Assembly: GCF_029714305.1 (NCBI RefSeq)
Contig: NZ_CP121647.1
Coordinates: forward strand, 4,856,501 to 4,920,500
DNA length: 64,000 nucleotides
Direction of reading: 5' to 3'
Origin: Bradyrhizobium sp. CB3481
GTDB lineage: Bacteria > Pseudomonadota > Alphaproteobacteria > Rhizobiales > Xanthobacteraceae
Both the position numbers and the translations under genes were made by a program. Positions 1 through 9,157 of the stretch are shown piece by piece. The notes under the pieces are model-generated. The model saw only the letters and a program-made list of their open reading frames with translations. It had not been told where the DNA came from and made no database searches. How positions within the stretch are numbered: the first letter of the stretch is position 1; every line of letters begins with the position of its first letter.

Positions 1-990
1 GTCTATCTGACCGGTCTCGGCACCGTGCAGGGCTTCAATACCGTCGTCGTCCGCAGCCGGGTCGACGGCCAGATCAACCGCATCGCGTTCAAGGAAGGCC
101 AGGTCGTCAAGGAAGGCGACACGCTGGTCGAGATCGATCCGCGCCCGTTCCAGGCGGCGCTCGATCAGGCCAAGGCCAAGAAGGCGCAGGACGAAGCCAA
201 CCTCGCCAATGCCAGCCTCGACCTGCAACGCTCTACCAGGCTCGGCGAATTTGCGACCCGGCAACAGGTCGATACGCAGCGCTCGACCGTGGCGCAGCTC
301 ACCGCGCAGATCCAGGCCGACACCGCGATGATCGAGAACGCGCAGACCCAGCTCGACTATGCCACCATCAGGGCGCCGATCTCGGGCGTCGTCGGGCTGC
401 GTCAGGTCGATGTCGGCAACATCGTCAATGCCGCGACGCAGACCGGCATCGTGACCATCGCCCAGATCGAGCCGATCGCGGTGATCTTCACCGCACCGGA
501 AGACCAGTTGCCCGAGATCAAGGCGGCGCTCGACGCCGGCTCGCCGAAGACGATCGCGCTCTCCACCGATGGCAAGCGTGTGCTCTCCACCGGTACGCTT
601 TCCCTGATCAACAATCAGGTCGACACGTCGAGCGGCACCGTCCGCCTCAAGGCGGTGTTCGACAACAAGGATCACGCGCTGTGGCCCGGCCAGTCGGTTT
701 CAACGCGGCTGCTGGTTGCAACGCTGAAGGACGCCACCGTCGTCCCCGACGACGCCGTTCAGCATGGCCCCAACGGCCTCTACGCCTACACGGTCAATAA
801 GGAGAACAAGGCTGAACTTCGCAAGATCAGGGTGACGCGTTCGATCGACGGGCGCTCGGTGGTCGATGAAGGGCTGTCGCCCGGCGATCAGATCATCACG
901 GCGGGCCAGTTCAAGGTTCAGCCGGGCACGCTGGTGACGACGGCGGTCGCCAGTTCGGATCAGACACAGGCCAGGACGACCAGCGAATGA
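1..990 (+). CDS. RND efflux periplasmic adaptor (MdtA/AcrA family), 5' partial
   Basis: The reading frame is open from the first base, so the gene begins upstream of the window; 329 residues are visible and the signal peptide is missing. It is the membrane-fusion subunit that links an inner-membrane RND pump to an outer-membrane channel in the periplasm. Visible are the biotinyl-lipoyl-like hairpin halves (RSRVDGQINRI near the N-terminus and TIRAPISGVVG around residue 125), a central coiled coil rich in Ala, Gln and Lys, and the beta-barrel and membrane-proximal domain ending in VQPGTLV. The stop codon overlaps the pump start by 4 bases (ATGA), so the two are translationally coupled. The sequence resembles MdtA most. 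The substrate cannot be read from the sequence. Confidence 0.93.
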   Translation, partial: VYLTGLGTVQGFNTVVVRSRVDGQINRIAFKEGQVVKEGDTLVEIDPRPFQAALDQAKAKKAQDEANLANASLDLQRSTRLGEFATRQQVDTQRSTVAQLTAQIQADTAMIENAQTQLDYATIRAPISGVVGLRQVDVGNIVNAATQTGIVTIAQIEPIAVIFTAPEDQLPEIKAALDAGSPKTIALSTDGKRVLSTGTLSLINNQVDTSSGTVRLKAVFDNKDHALWPGQSVSTRLLVATLKDATVVPDDAVQHGPNGLYAYTVNKENKAELRKIRVTRSIDGRSVVDEGLSPGDQIITAGQFKVQPGTLVTTAVASSDQTQARTTSE

Positions 991-3900
991 GCCAGGGAAT
1001 CTCCGCCCCCTTCATTCGCTACCCGATCGGGACCTCGCTGATGATGGCGGGGATCATGTTCGTCGGCCTCGTCTCCTATCCCCTGTTGCCGGTCGCGCCC
1101 TTGCCGCAAGTCGACTTTCCGACCATCCAGGTCACGGCGTCCCTACCCGGCGGCAGTCCGGAAACCATGGCATCGTCAGTGGCGCAACCGCTGGAACGTC
1201 AGTTCGCGCAAATTCCGGGCGTCGCGCAGATGACCTCGACCAGCTACCTCGGCACCGCGGCGATCAATATCCAGTTCGATCTCAACCGCTCGATCGACGC
1301 CGCCGCCAATGACGTGCAGTCTGCCATCAATGCGGCAAGCGGACAGTTACCGAAAAACCTCCCCTCGCCCCCAATCTATCGCAAGGTCAACCCGGCGGAC
1401 TCGCCGATCCTGATCCTGTCGGCGACCTCGGACACGCTGCCGCTGACCACGGTCAGCGACGCCGTCGACGCCCAGCTTGCGCAGCAGATCAGCCAGATCT
1501 CCGGCGTCGCCCAGGTTATCATCGGCGGCCAGCAGAAGCCCGCCATCCGCATCCAGATCGACCCGGCGAAGCTCGTCGCCAAGGGCCTGTCATTGGAGGA
1601 TGTACGCAGCCAGATCGCGATCACGACCGTCGACAGCCCGAAAGGCAATATCGACGGCGAGCGGCGCTCCTATACCATCTACGCCAACGATCAATTGCCG
1701 GAATCGAAGGACTGGAACGACGTCATCATCGCTTATCGCAACGGCGGCCCGTTGCGGATCCGCGATGTCGGCCAAGCTGTCAGAGGCCCGGAAGACGCCA
1801 AGCAGGCGGCCTGGGCCAACGGCAAGCGCGGCGTGTTCCTGGTCGTATTCAAGCAGCCCGGCGCCAACGTCATCGAGACCGTCGACAAGATCAAGGCGAC
1901 GATGCCGCGGCTGGTCGCTGCGATCCCGCCCGCGGTCAAGGTCGAGATGATGAGCGATCGCACCACGACGATCCGCGCGGCGGTGGAGGACGTGCAGTTC
2001 ACCATGCTGCTCACAATCGTGCTGGTCGTCATGGTGATCTTCATCTTCCTGCGCAGCTTCTGGGCAACGGTAATCCCTGCCGTCACCGTGCCGCTGGCGT
2101 TGCTCGGCGCCTGCGCGTTGATGTGGGTGTTCGGCTATTCGCTCGATAATCTCTCGCTGATGGCGCTCACCATCGCGGTCGGCTTCGTGGTCGACGACGC
2201 CATCGTGATGCTGGAAAACATCACGCGCTACATCGAGGAAGGCGAAAAGCCAATGGCCGCCGCCTTCAAGGGCGCCAGCGAAATCGGTTTTACCATCATG
2301 TCGATCAGTATCTCGCTGGTCGCGGTGCTGATCCCGCTGCTCTTGATGGGCGGCATCATCGGGCGGCTGTTCCGCGAATTTGCGGTGGTGCTGGCGATGA
2401 CCATTTTCGTGTCGATGGCCGTGTCGCTGACGCTGACGCCGATGATGGCCTCGCGCTTCCTGCGCGCGCATGGCGAGACCAGGCATGGCCGGTTCTACCA
2501 ATGGAGCGACCGCGCCTTCGATGCGATGCTGCACGCCTATGAACGCGGCCTCGACCTCGCGCTGCGCTGGAAGTTCACCACCTTGATGATCTTCTTCGCA
2601 ACACTGGGGCTGTCGGTCCACCTGTTCGTCATCATCCCGAAGGGTTTCTTTCCGCAGCAGGACAACGGCCTGATCACGGCGACTTCGGAAGCGAGCCAGG
2701 ACATCTCCTTCGCCGACATGAAACGGCATCAGGAAGAACTCGGCAAGATCGTGCAGGCTGATCCCGACGTGGCCTCGGTCGCGATGGTGATCGGCGGCAG
2801 CGGTCGTGCCGGCAACAACGGCAATCTTTTCATCACGCTGAAGCCGCGCGACGAGCGCAAGGCGAATGCGCAACAGATCATTGCCCGCCTGCGACCGCAG
2901 CTAGAGAAGGTCGAGGGCGCCCGCCTCTATATGCAGGCTGCGCAGGACGTGCGGCTCGGCGGCCGGCCGACGCGCACCCAGTTTGAGTTCACGTTGCAGG
3001 ACGCGGATTTGGCCGAGCTGAACGAATGGGCGCCGAAGATTTTGGCCAAGATGCAGACGCTGCCCGAGCTGCGCGACGTCGCCACCGACCAGCAGACCAA
3101 CGGCACCACGCTGGAGCTGAAGATCAACCGCGATACTGCCGCGCGCTACGGCATCCAACCGCAGCTGATCGACGACACGCTGTATGATGCGTTCGGCCAG
3201 CGCCAGGTGACGCAGTATTTCACCCAGCTCAACACCTACAAAGTGGTGCTCGAAGTGCTGCCGGAGCTGCAGGGCAGCATCGACACGCTGAACAAGATCT
3301 ATGTCAAATCGCCGACCACCGGCGACCAGGTGCCGCTGTCGACCTTTGCCACCTGGACCAGCGTGCCGGTGCGGCCGCTGTCGATCAGCCACCAAGGCCA
3401 GTTTCCGGCGATCACCATCAGCTTCAACCTCGCGCAGGGCGTGGCGCTCGGACAGGCGACCGGCGCGGTGCAGCGGGCGATGGTCGAACTCGGCGCGCCG
3501 GCGACGCTCAATTCGAGCTTCCAGGGCACCGCGCAGGCGTTCCAGCAGTCGCTCGGCACCGTGCCGCTGTTGATCCTCGCAGCGCTCGTGGTGGTGTATC
3601 TGATCCTTGGTATTCTCTACGAAAGCTACATCCACCCGATCACGATTCTGTCCACGCTGCCGTCCGCTGGCGTCGGCGCGCTCGCCATCCTGATGCTGTT
3701 CGGGTTCGACTTCAGCCTGATTGCCTTGATCGGCATCGTGCTTCTGATCGGCATCGTGAAGAAGAACGGCATCATGATGGTCGACTTCGCCATCACGGCC
3801 GAGCGCGACGAAAACCTCGAGCCGGAGGCTGCGATCCGCAAGGCGGCGCTGCTTCGTTTCCGCCCGATCATGATGACGACGATGGCGGCGCTGCTCGGCG

Positions 3901-4133
3901 GCGTGCCGTTGATGCTCGGCAATGGCACCGGATCGGAAATCCGCCAGCCGCTCGGCTACGCCATGGTCGGCGGCCTCCTCGTCAGCCAGGCGCTGACGCT
4001 GTTCACGACGCCGGTGGTCTACCTCTATCTCGACCGGCTTTCGAACGCCTTCGCACGATGGGGCCGTTCGTCGAATCCTAACCATGATGCGCAGTTGGAC
4101 GCCCACGGCTCGGTCAAGCAAGCGGCCGAATGA
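987..4133 (+). CDS. RND multidrug efflux permease (MdtB/MdtC/AcrB family)
   Basis: A 1048-residue inner-membrane proton-drug antiporter of normal length for the HAE1 family. The N-terminus (FIRYPIGTSLMMAGIMFVG) is the first transmembrane helix. The porter-domain signature LPQVDFPTIQV follows, and helix 4 carries the family motif around GFVVDDAIVMLENI, whose Asp pair is used in proton relay. A second duplicated half begins near residue 535. It overlaps the adaptor gene by 4 bases and forms an operon with it. No TolC-type outer-membrane gene follows, so the pump must use a channel encoded elsewhere. The MdtB-like versus MdtC-like subtype is not resolved. The long minus-strand frames opposite are shadows. 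Confidence 0.96.
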   Translation: MSQGISAPFIRYPIGTSLMMAGIMFVGLVSYPLLPVAPLPQVDFPTIQVTASLPGGSPETMASSVAQPLERQFAQIPGVAQMTSTSYLGTAAINIQFDLNRSIDAAANDVQSAINAASGQLPKNLPSPPIYRKVNPADSPILILSATSDTLPLTTVSDAVDAQLAQQISQISGVAQVIIGGQQKPAIRIQIDPAKLVAKGLSLEDVRSQIAITTVDSPKGNIDGERRSYTIYANDQLPESKDWNDVIIAYRNGGPLRIRDVGQAVRGPEDAKQAAWANGKRGVFLVVFKQPGANVIETVDKIKATMPRLVAAIPPAVKVEMMSDRTTTIRAAVEDVQFTMLLTIVLVVMVIFIFLRSFWATVIPAVTVPLALLGACALMWVFGYSLDNLSLMALTIAVGFVVDDAIVMLENITRYIEEGEKPMAAAFKGASEIGFTIMSISISLVAVLIPLLLMGGIIGRLFREFAVVLAMTIFVSMAVSLTLTPMMASRFLRAHGETRHGRFYQWSDRAFDAMLHAYERGLDLALRWKFTTLMIFFATLGLSVHLFVIIPKGFFPQQDNGLITATSEASQDISFADMKRHQEELGKIVQADPDVASVAMVIGGSGRAGNNGNLFITLKPRDERKANAQQIIARLRPQLEKVEGARLYMQAAQDVRLGGRPTRTQFEFTLQDADLAELNEWAPKILAKMQTLPELRDVATDQQTNGTTLELKINRDTAARYGIQPQLIDDTLYDAFGQRQVTQYFTQLNTYKVVLEVLPELQGSIDTLNKIYVKSPTTGDQVPLSTFATWTSVPVRPLSISHQGQFPAITISFNLAQGVALGQATGAVQRAMVELGAPATLNSSFQGTAQAFQQSLGTVPLLILAALVVVYLILGILYESYIHPITILSTLPSAGVGALAILMLFGFDFSLIALIGIVLLIGIVKKNGIMMVDFAITAERDENLEPEAAIRKAALLRFRPIMMTTMAALLGGVPLMLGNGTGSEIRQPLGYAMVGGLLVSQALTLFTTPVVYLYLDRLSNAFARWGRSSNPNHDAQLDAHGSVKQAAE

Positions 4134-4190
4134 CTTGACTTTGCGCAAAAGTCGACACATCCGAAGGTAGTGCACCTCGGAGCCGGTTCA

Positions 4191-4757
4191 GTGAAAATTT
4201 CAGTAAAATTTGCCGTTGCCGCGGCGGTGCAGTTCACCCTGTGCAACCAGAGCTACGCCCAGGCTCCCAGAGCCAAGAACACCCAGCCCGTCACCCAGGC
4301 CACACCGGCCCCCACCGCCGCAACCAGCGAAGGAGCCGTAGCATCCGCGCCGCCAGGCTGGATTGCACGATGCAGCAGCGCCAGCCGCGCCTCCTCGCTC
4401 GAATGCGCCATCGAACAGAGCGCCGTCTTGACCAAGACCGGCCAGTTGATCGTTTTGATCAATATCCGCGTGCCGGCCGAGACTCGTACCCCGATCGCGC
4501 TCGTGCAGTTGCCGCTCGGGCTCAATCTGCCGGCCGGCGCCAAATTCCAGGTCGACGACGGCAAGACCGCCGACCTGCAAATCCAGACCTGCGAGGCGCG
4601 CGGCTGCTACGCCAACCTGCCGATTTCGTCAGAGATGCTCACCACGCTGAAATCCGGCAAGCAATTGAAGGTTTCGTTCCAGAATCTCGCCAAGGAAACC
4701 ATCACGATCCCGATGCCGCTCGGCGATTTCGCCGCGGCGTATGAGAAGATCAAGTAG
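4191..4757 (+). CDS. Invasion-associated locus B (IalB) family exported protein
   Basis: A 188-residue protein with an N-terminal signal peptide ending near SYAQA, then a Pro/Thr-rich linker and the IalB-type domain from about residue 60 (WIARCSS, LECAIEQ, QTCEARGCYANL). The cysteine pairs are typical of this periplasmic family. The GTG at 4191 is chosen over the upstream GTG at 4170 because a GGAG lies 8 bases before it and translation then begins directly with the signal peptide. IalB was named in Bartonella, but the family is common in non-pathogenic Rhizobiales and its biochemical role is unclear. It lies 57 bases after the RND pump gene and may be co-transcribed with it. Confidence 0.85.
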   Translation: MKISVKFAVAAAVQFTLCNQSYAQAPRAKNTQPVTQATPAPTAATSEGAVASAPPGWIARCSSASRASSLECAIEQSAVLTKTGQLIVLINIRVPAETRTPIALVQLPLGLNLPAGAKFQVDDGKTADLQIQTCEARGCYANLPISSEMLTTLKSGKQLKVSFQNLAKETITIPMPLGDFAAAYEKIK

Positions 4758-4797
4758 ACGGGTTTCGACGGTTGCCGCGCCGCCGCCTCACCCAAGC

Positions 4798-4903
4798 TGT
4801 CATTCCCCGCGCAGGCGGGGAATCCAGTACGCCGCGACCCATCGGTTAAATCACTAGCTTCTCTGGAATACTGGATCGCCCGCCTGCGCGGGCGACGACA
4901 ACT
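4798..4903. repeat. Palindromic intergenic repeat, family A copy 1
   Basis: An element of about 105 bp with complementary ends: CATTCCCCGCGCAGGCGGGG near the left end and GATCGCCCGCCTGCGCGGGC near the right. The inner arms read AATCCAGTACGCCGCG and GGAATACTGGAT. The same architecture recurs at 22112-22214 and 35719-35843. It sits between convergent genes and could fold as a hairpin and act as a terminator. Confidence 0.85.
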
Positions 4904-4917
4904 GATAGTGTGGCTGG

Positions 4918-7206
4918 CTACTGCCGCGCCATCTCGGCCGCGCCTACGCCCTCGCCGTCGAGCTTCTGGTCGTCATGCATGTCGACCGTCACCCGCAGCA
5001 ATCGCCCGGTGAACTCGAACGGCACCTCGTAATGCGAGATCGGGCTGGAGCGGTCGCTGCCGATATCGAGGCCGGACCAGGAGATCAAATTGCTGAACGC
5101 GAGTTGGGTCTGGATCACGCCGGTCGGCTCACCGTCGATCAGAAGCGTGTAGGCCGTCACGCCGGTGCGGGCGCCCTTGGCCGGCGCTTCCTTGCGTACC
5201 AGGCGCTCGACATGCACGCCGAGCCGGTGGGCGCCCGCCGGCACTTTGCGATCGGAAGTCACGATCTCATGCCCGCCGCCGATATTGAGGTCGTGCACCA
5301 AGAGGCCGTCCTTGATGTAGAGGCTGTAGCCTGAGGTGGCGTCGCCATGGGCGATCAGCACGCCCTCAGCGCCATCGGCGCCGATCTCGACATGGGCCTC
5401 GATGGTATAGCTGCGGCTGCGCACATCGGGCGCGACGTCGGTCGGCACATGCCCCATGCCGGCATGAAAGGTGAACTTGTTGCGCGCGCCGTGGAAGCGC
5501 GCTGCGTTCTCAGCAAAGCGCGGACCGAAGCGGTCGTCGAGCGGCAGCACGTTGTGCTTCTCGGCCTCGCTCCACCACAGTTTTATCATTTCGGCCAGGC
5601 GTTCAGGGTGCTGTTCCGCGAGGTCATTCGTTTCCGAAAAATCCTCCGCGAGGTGAAACAGCTCCCATTTGTCGTTCTCGAACGGTGTGCCAGAAGGATG
5701 GAAGGACACCGCCTTCCAGCCGTCATGCCAGAGGCCGCGATGGCCGAACATCTCGAAATATTGCGGAGACGATTTTGAAGGCGCCGAGGGATCGCTGATC
5801 GAGCGCGCAAAGCTCGTGCCTTCGAGCGGCATCTGCGCGACACCACCGATTTCGGCTGGCGCCTCGATCCCGATCAGGTCGAGGAGGGTCGGCGTCAGAT
5901 CGCAGGCGTGGACGAATTGATGGCGCAGTTCGCCCTTCGCCTTGATCTTGTTCGGCCAGCTCATGATGAAGGGATCGCGGATGCCGCCGCCATGGGTGTT
6001 CTGCTTGTAGCGGCGCAGCGGCGTGTTCGACGCCATCGCCCAGCCATGCGGAAAATTGCTGTGCGAATCCGGGCCGCCGATGTCGTCGATCCTGCGCAGC
6101 TTTTCCGCCATCGGCTCGGGGCGGAAATTATACGGCCCCATCGCGTTGACGAAACCCCACGGGCCGCCTTCCTGGCTGGCGCCATTGTCCGACAGGACCA
6201 GGATCAGCGTGTTGTCGCGGATGCCGGCCGTGTCGAGAAAGCCGATCAGCCGCGCCAGATGCCGGTCGGCATGGTCGAGCATGCCGGCAAACGCTGCCTG
6301 CAGCCGGATGAAGACGCGCCGTTCGTCCGCGCTGTACTCGTCCCACGCCTTCACGCCGTCGTTGCGCACAGGGAGCCGCGTTTCCTGCGGCACGATACCC
6401 ATCGCCTTCTGTCGGGCGATCCGCTGCTCACGCTCTGTGTCCCAGCCATGTGCGAACATGGAATCATAGCTTTTGATGATGTCTATCGGCGCCTGATGCG
6501 GCGCGTGGCAGGCACCGAGCGCCACCCAGGTGAGCCAGGGCAGATCAGGCCGGTCGGCGATGTGATCGGCGATGAAGCGGATCGACTGGTCGACCAGGTC
6601 GGAGGTCAGATGATAGCCCTCCGCATGGCTCGCGGGCGCATCGATATGGGCATTGTCGGAGACGAGCTCCGGCGCGAACTGGTCGGTCTCGGCATCGAGG
6701 AAGCCATAGAAGCGATCGAAGCCGCGGCCGAGCGGCCAGCCGTCGAACGGTCCGGTGGCGCCGCTTTCGGTCAGCGGCGTGACGTGCCACTTGCCGACCA
6801 TGTAGTTGCGATAGCCGTGCGGGCGCAGCATTTCCGCCAGCGTCCCCGCCTCGCGCGCGATCTTGCCGCGATAGCCGGGATAGCCGCTATCGAAATTGGC
6901 GAGACAGCCGACGCCGACCGAATGATGGTTGCGCCCGGTGAGCAGCGCCGCGCGCGTCGTCGAGCACATCGCGGTGGTGTGGAAGCCGGAATAGCGCAGG
7001 CCTTCAGCGGCAAGGCGATCGATAGTCGGCGTTTTGATGGCCGAACCGTAGCAGCCGAAATCGGAAAAGCCGACATCGTCGAACAGCACGAGAAGGATGT
7101 TCGGCGCGCATTGCGGCGGCTTTGCGGCGTCTGGCCACCAGGGTTTCGAGCCCGCCACGGTCTTGCCGATGCTGCCGCCGAACGGTTTTGCGCTGCCTGC
7201 CGCCAT
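4918..7206 (-). CDS. Arylsulfatase (type I, formylglycine-dependent)
   Basis: A 762-residue sulfatase of the alkaline-phosphatase superfamily that hydrolyses sulfate esters. The N-terminal motif NILLVLFDDVGFSDFGCYG supplies metal-binding Asp residues. Cys81 in C-S-T-T-R-A, followed by LLTGRNHHSVG, is the residue converted to formylglycine. NTLILVLSDNGASQEGG provides the C-terminal metal ligands. No signal peptide is seen, so it is probably cytoplasmic like Pseudomonas AtsA. A frame extension to 7293 exists, but the ATG at 7206 has a GGGAGG just upstream and removes a low-complexity leader. It is divergent from a TetR gene, with a shared palindrome between them suggesting direct control. No anaerobic maturase gene is near; FGE-type maturation elsewhere is assumed. 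Confidence 0.93.
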   Translation of the reverse strand: MAAGSAKPFGGSIGKTVAGSKPWWPDAAKPPQCAPNILLVLFDDVGFSDFGCYGSAIKTPTIDRLAAEGLRYSGFHTTAMCSTTRAALLTGRNHHSVGVGCLANFDSGYPGYRGKIAREAGTLAEMLRPHGYRNYMVGKWHVTPLTESGATGPFDGWPLGRGFDRFYGFLDAETDQFAPELVSDNAHIDAPASHAEGYHLTSDLVDQSIRFIADHIADRPDLPWLTWVALGACHAPHQAPIDIIKSYDSMFAHGWDTEREQRIARQKAMGIVPQETRLPVRNDGVKAWDEYSADERRVFIRLQAAFAGMLDHADRHLARLIGFLDTAGIRDNTLILVLSDNGASQEGGPWGFVNAMGPYNFRPEPMAEKLRRIDDIGGPDSHSNFPHGWAMASNTPLRRYKQNTHGGGIRDPFIMSWPNKIKAKGELRHQFVHACDLTPTLLDLIGIEAPAEIGGVAQMPLEGTSFARSISDPSAPSKSSPQYFEMFGHRGLWHDGWKAVSFHPSGTPFENDKWELFHLAEDFSETNDLAEQHPERLAEMIKLWWSEAEKHNVLPLDDRFGPRFAENAARFHGARNKFTFHAGMGHVPTDVAPDVRSRSYTIEAHVEIGADGAEGVLIAHGDATSGYSLYIKDGLLVHDLNIGGGHEIVTSDRKVPAGAHRLGVHVERLVRKEAPAKGARTGVTAYTLLIDGEPTGVIQTQLAFSNLISWSGLDIGSDRSSPISHYEVPFEFTGRLLRVTVDMHDDQKLDGEGVGAAEMARQ

Positions 7207-7298
7207 GCTCTCCTCCCGCTTTTTCAAGGACGCGTCCCGCGGTTGATCCGCGGGTTCGCGGCCCTTGGCGACGCGCCGGAAGCGCATTGCCAAAAAGA

Positions 7299-7318
7299 AT
7301 AATCAGAATTATGATTAT
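7299..7318. promoter_or_regulatory. Candidate TetR operator between sulfatase and regulator genes
   Basis: The 20-bp sequence ATAATCAGAATTATGATTAT is a palindrome with 9 of 10 base pairs matched. It is AT-rich within a GC-rich region and lies 93 bases upstream of the sulfatase start. It also overlaps two possible ATG codons of the TetR gene. Autoregulation and control of the sulfatase are inferred from position and symmetry. Confidence 0.6.
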
Positions 7319-8060
7319 GGTTATTTCGGATGGAGACGCAAGTTCCGTGACGCAGCCATCGATGCAATCCTCGGCGGCCGTACCTGACCTTCCCGGCGTC
7401 ACCCCGTCGCGGCAGCAGCGCAGCCGCGAGACCACCGCCGCGCTGCTCCAGGCCGGGGCGGAGATGTTGCGTACGCATAGCCTTGCGGAGTTGTCGATCG
7501 AGACGCTGTGCCGGAAGGTCGGCGCCACCGTCGGCGCCTTCTACAGCCGGTTCGCAAGCAAGGACGCCTATTTCAACGCGCTGATCGAACTCGCCGCGCG
7601 CGACGGCGCGGGCCGCCTGTCACGGATGAAGGACGATGCGCGCCTCGCCGGCGCTGATCTCACAGAGCGCAGCCGCCTCCTCGTCCGCGGCACCACCAAT
7701 TGGATCCGCAACCATGAAGGCGTGCTGCGGGCCGCCCTTCAGCACGACGACACCCGGCCGGACCGCTGGTCCACCTTCAAGGCGCTGGCGCGCGCCAATG
7801 TGGCTGATGCCACGCCGATCCTGCTCGCCGCCATGGGCCCAGGCAACAAGCCGGCGAAAACCCGCGCCATCGCCTTCGGCTTTCAGGTCGTGCTGGGCAC
7901 GCTGGTCAACGCCATCCTCAACGACCCCGGCCCGCTCTCGGTGCACGACCGCGAGATGGAGGAACGGCTGGCGGGCTGCCTCTTGCTGCTGCTGCAGGCG
8001 GAGATGACGGCAAGGCCGGCCGCCGCGTCAGCGCGCAAGCGGCGCGGAGGCAGGAAGTGA
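7311..8060 (+). CDS. TetR/AcrR family transcriptional regulator
   Basis: About 249 residues. The helix-turn-helix lies around residues 40-80 (RSRETTAALLQAGAEML, then LSIETLCRKVGATVGAFYSRF and the characteristic SKDAYFNALI). A helical ligand-binding domain and a basic C-terminal tail (ARKRRGGRK) follow. The start is uncertain. ATG codons at 7311 and 7317 lie inside the palindrome and lack a ribosome-binding site, whereas a GTG at 7347 has GGAG 11 bases upstream. It is transcribed away from the sulfatase and probably represses that gene. Confidence 0.88.
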   Translation: MIMVISDGDASSVTQPSMQSSAAVPDLPGVTPSRQQRSRETTAALLQAGAEMLRTHSLAELSIETLCRKVGATVGAFYSRFASKDAYFNALIELAARDGAGRLSRMKDDARLAGADLTERSRLLVRGTTNWIRNHEGVLRAALQHDDTRPDRWSTFKALARANVADATPILLAAMGPGNKPAKTRAIAFGFQVVLGTLVNAILNDPGPLSVHDREMEERLAGCLLLLLQAEMTARPAAASARKRRGGRK

Positions 8061-8107
8061 GTGCCGAACTTTCACAACACGATGTGCATCACCTGAGATG
8101 CTCGAAG

Positions 8108-9157
8108 TTACGGCAGATTGTCCCGCAGAAAGATGTCGATGCGGATGCGCTCCTGGTCCGGACTGATCGGCTCGCCCGAACAATGCGCGAGCAGGATACG
8201 CGCCGCAGACCGCGCCTCGTGGCCTGGATCCTGATTGATGATGGCGTCGAGCGTGCCGCGGACCAGGAAACGCCGCGTGTACTGGGTGAGTTCGTGGGTT
8301 ATCCAGACGACTTCGCGCGCGCGGCCCGAGGCCTCAAGCGCGTCGGCGATGCCACGGTTCCCGGCGCCGCAGCAGTATATGCCGCGAAGATCGGCATGGC
8401 GCGCGAGCAGCGCGGCGGTGAGTTCCCGCGTGCGCTCGGCGTCGTCGCGCCCCTCGCTGACCGGGAGTGCGATAAGGTTCGAATACTCGCTGGACAGGAT
8501 CTGGTGGAAGCCGAAGTGCCGCTCGGTATGATCACGCAGCGACAACGATCCCGCGATCACGGCGACCGTTCCCTTGCGGTCGGCAAGGAAACGTCCCATC
8601 AGCGTGGCCGCAGTCCGCCCCGCGGCCGGATTATCGATACCGACATAATGCAGGCGCCGCGAACTCGGCGCGTCTGACACCAGCGTCACCACGGCAACCC
8701 CACGCGCGACGAGTTCATCGATCGCGGCGCGTACCCTGGGGTGATCAAGCGCGATGACGGCAACGCCCTGATAGGCCGGCGACAAAGTCTCCAGCGCGCC
8801 GGCGAGCACGTCCGGATCGAACACGTCGACATGAAGGATATCGATGAAGCCGCGCTGCCCTGCCAGCCAGTCCGCAGTGCGCTGCACCTGCTCGGTCAGG
8901 TTGGTCATGAAGCTGTTGCTGCCGGTCGGCAGCACGAAGGCGAAGCGGAAGGTCTGCCCGCGCGCCAGCCGCGCGGCCGCGACGTCGGCGCGGTAGCCGA
9001 GCTTTGCCACCGCGGCCTCGACACGCGCGACGGTCTTGGCGCGGACGCCCTCGCGCCGGTTGACGACGCGATCGACGGTGGCGAGCGAAACGCCCGCCGC
9101 CCGCGCGACGTCCTCGAGCGTGGCCCGGACCGCCGGCTGCGGTGCAGCGCCCGTCAT
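8108..9157 (-). CDS. LacI family transcriptional regulator
   Basis: A 349-residue protein. The N-terminal LacI helix-turn-helix (TLEDVARAAGVSLATVDRVV) and the hinge helix are intact. They are followed by a periplasmic-binding-protein-like sensor domain (FAFVLPTGSNSFM, ALDHPRVRAAIDEL, YVGIDNPAAGRTAA). The ATG at 9157 is preferred over 9172 because it overlaps the stop of the upstream ThuA gene by 4 bases (ATGA). It is the last gene of a minus-strand sugar operon and probably senses the transported sugar or a derivative. The effector is not deducible. Confidence 0.93.
   Translation of the reverse strand: MTGAAPQPAVRATLEDVARAAGVSLATVDRVVNRREGVRAKTVARVEAAVAKLGYRADVAAARLARGQTFRFAFVLPTGSNSFMTNLTEQVQRTADWLAGQRGFIDILHVDVFDPDVLAGALETLSPAYQGVAVIALDHPRVRAAIDELVARGVAVVTLVSDAPSSRRLHYVGIDNPAAGRTAATLMGRFLADRKGTVAVIAGSLSLRDHTERHFGFHQILSSEYSNLIALPVSEGRDDAERTRELTAALLARHADLRGIYCCGAGNRGIADALEASGRAREVVWITHELTQYTRRFLVRGTLDAIINQDPGHEARSAARILLAHCSGEPISPDQERIRIDIFLRDNLP

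Noticed and set aside
1590..2873. Long minus-strand open frame (427 codons) opposite the RND pump
   Set aside because: It lies wholly inside the strongly coding pump gene on the other strand, is extremely rich in Arg, His and Gln, and has no domain. It is a GC-bias shadow, as are similar frames at 2901-4175, 5908-7302, 12687-14042, 17048-18898, 30089-31759, 32624-34528 and 44607-45890.
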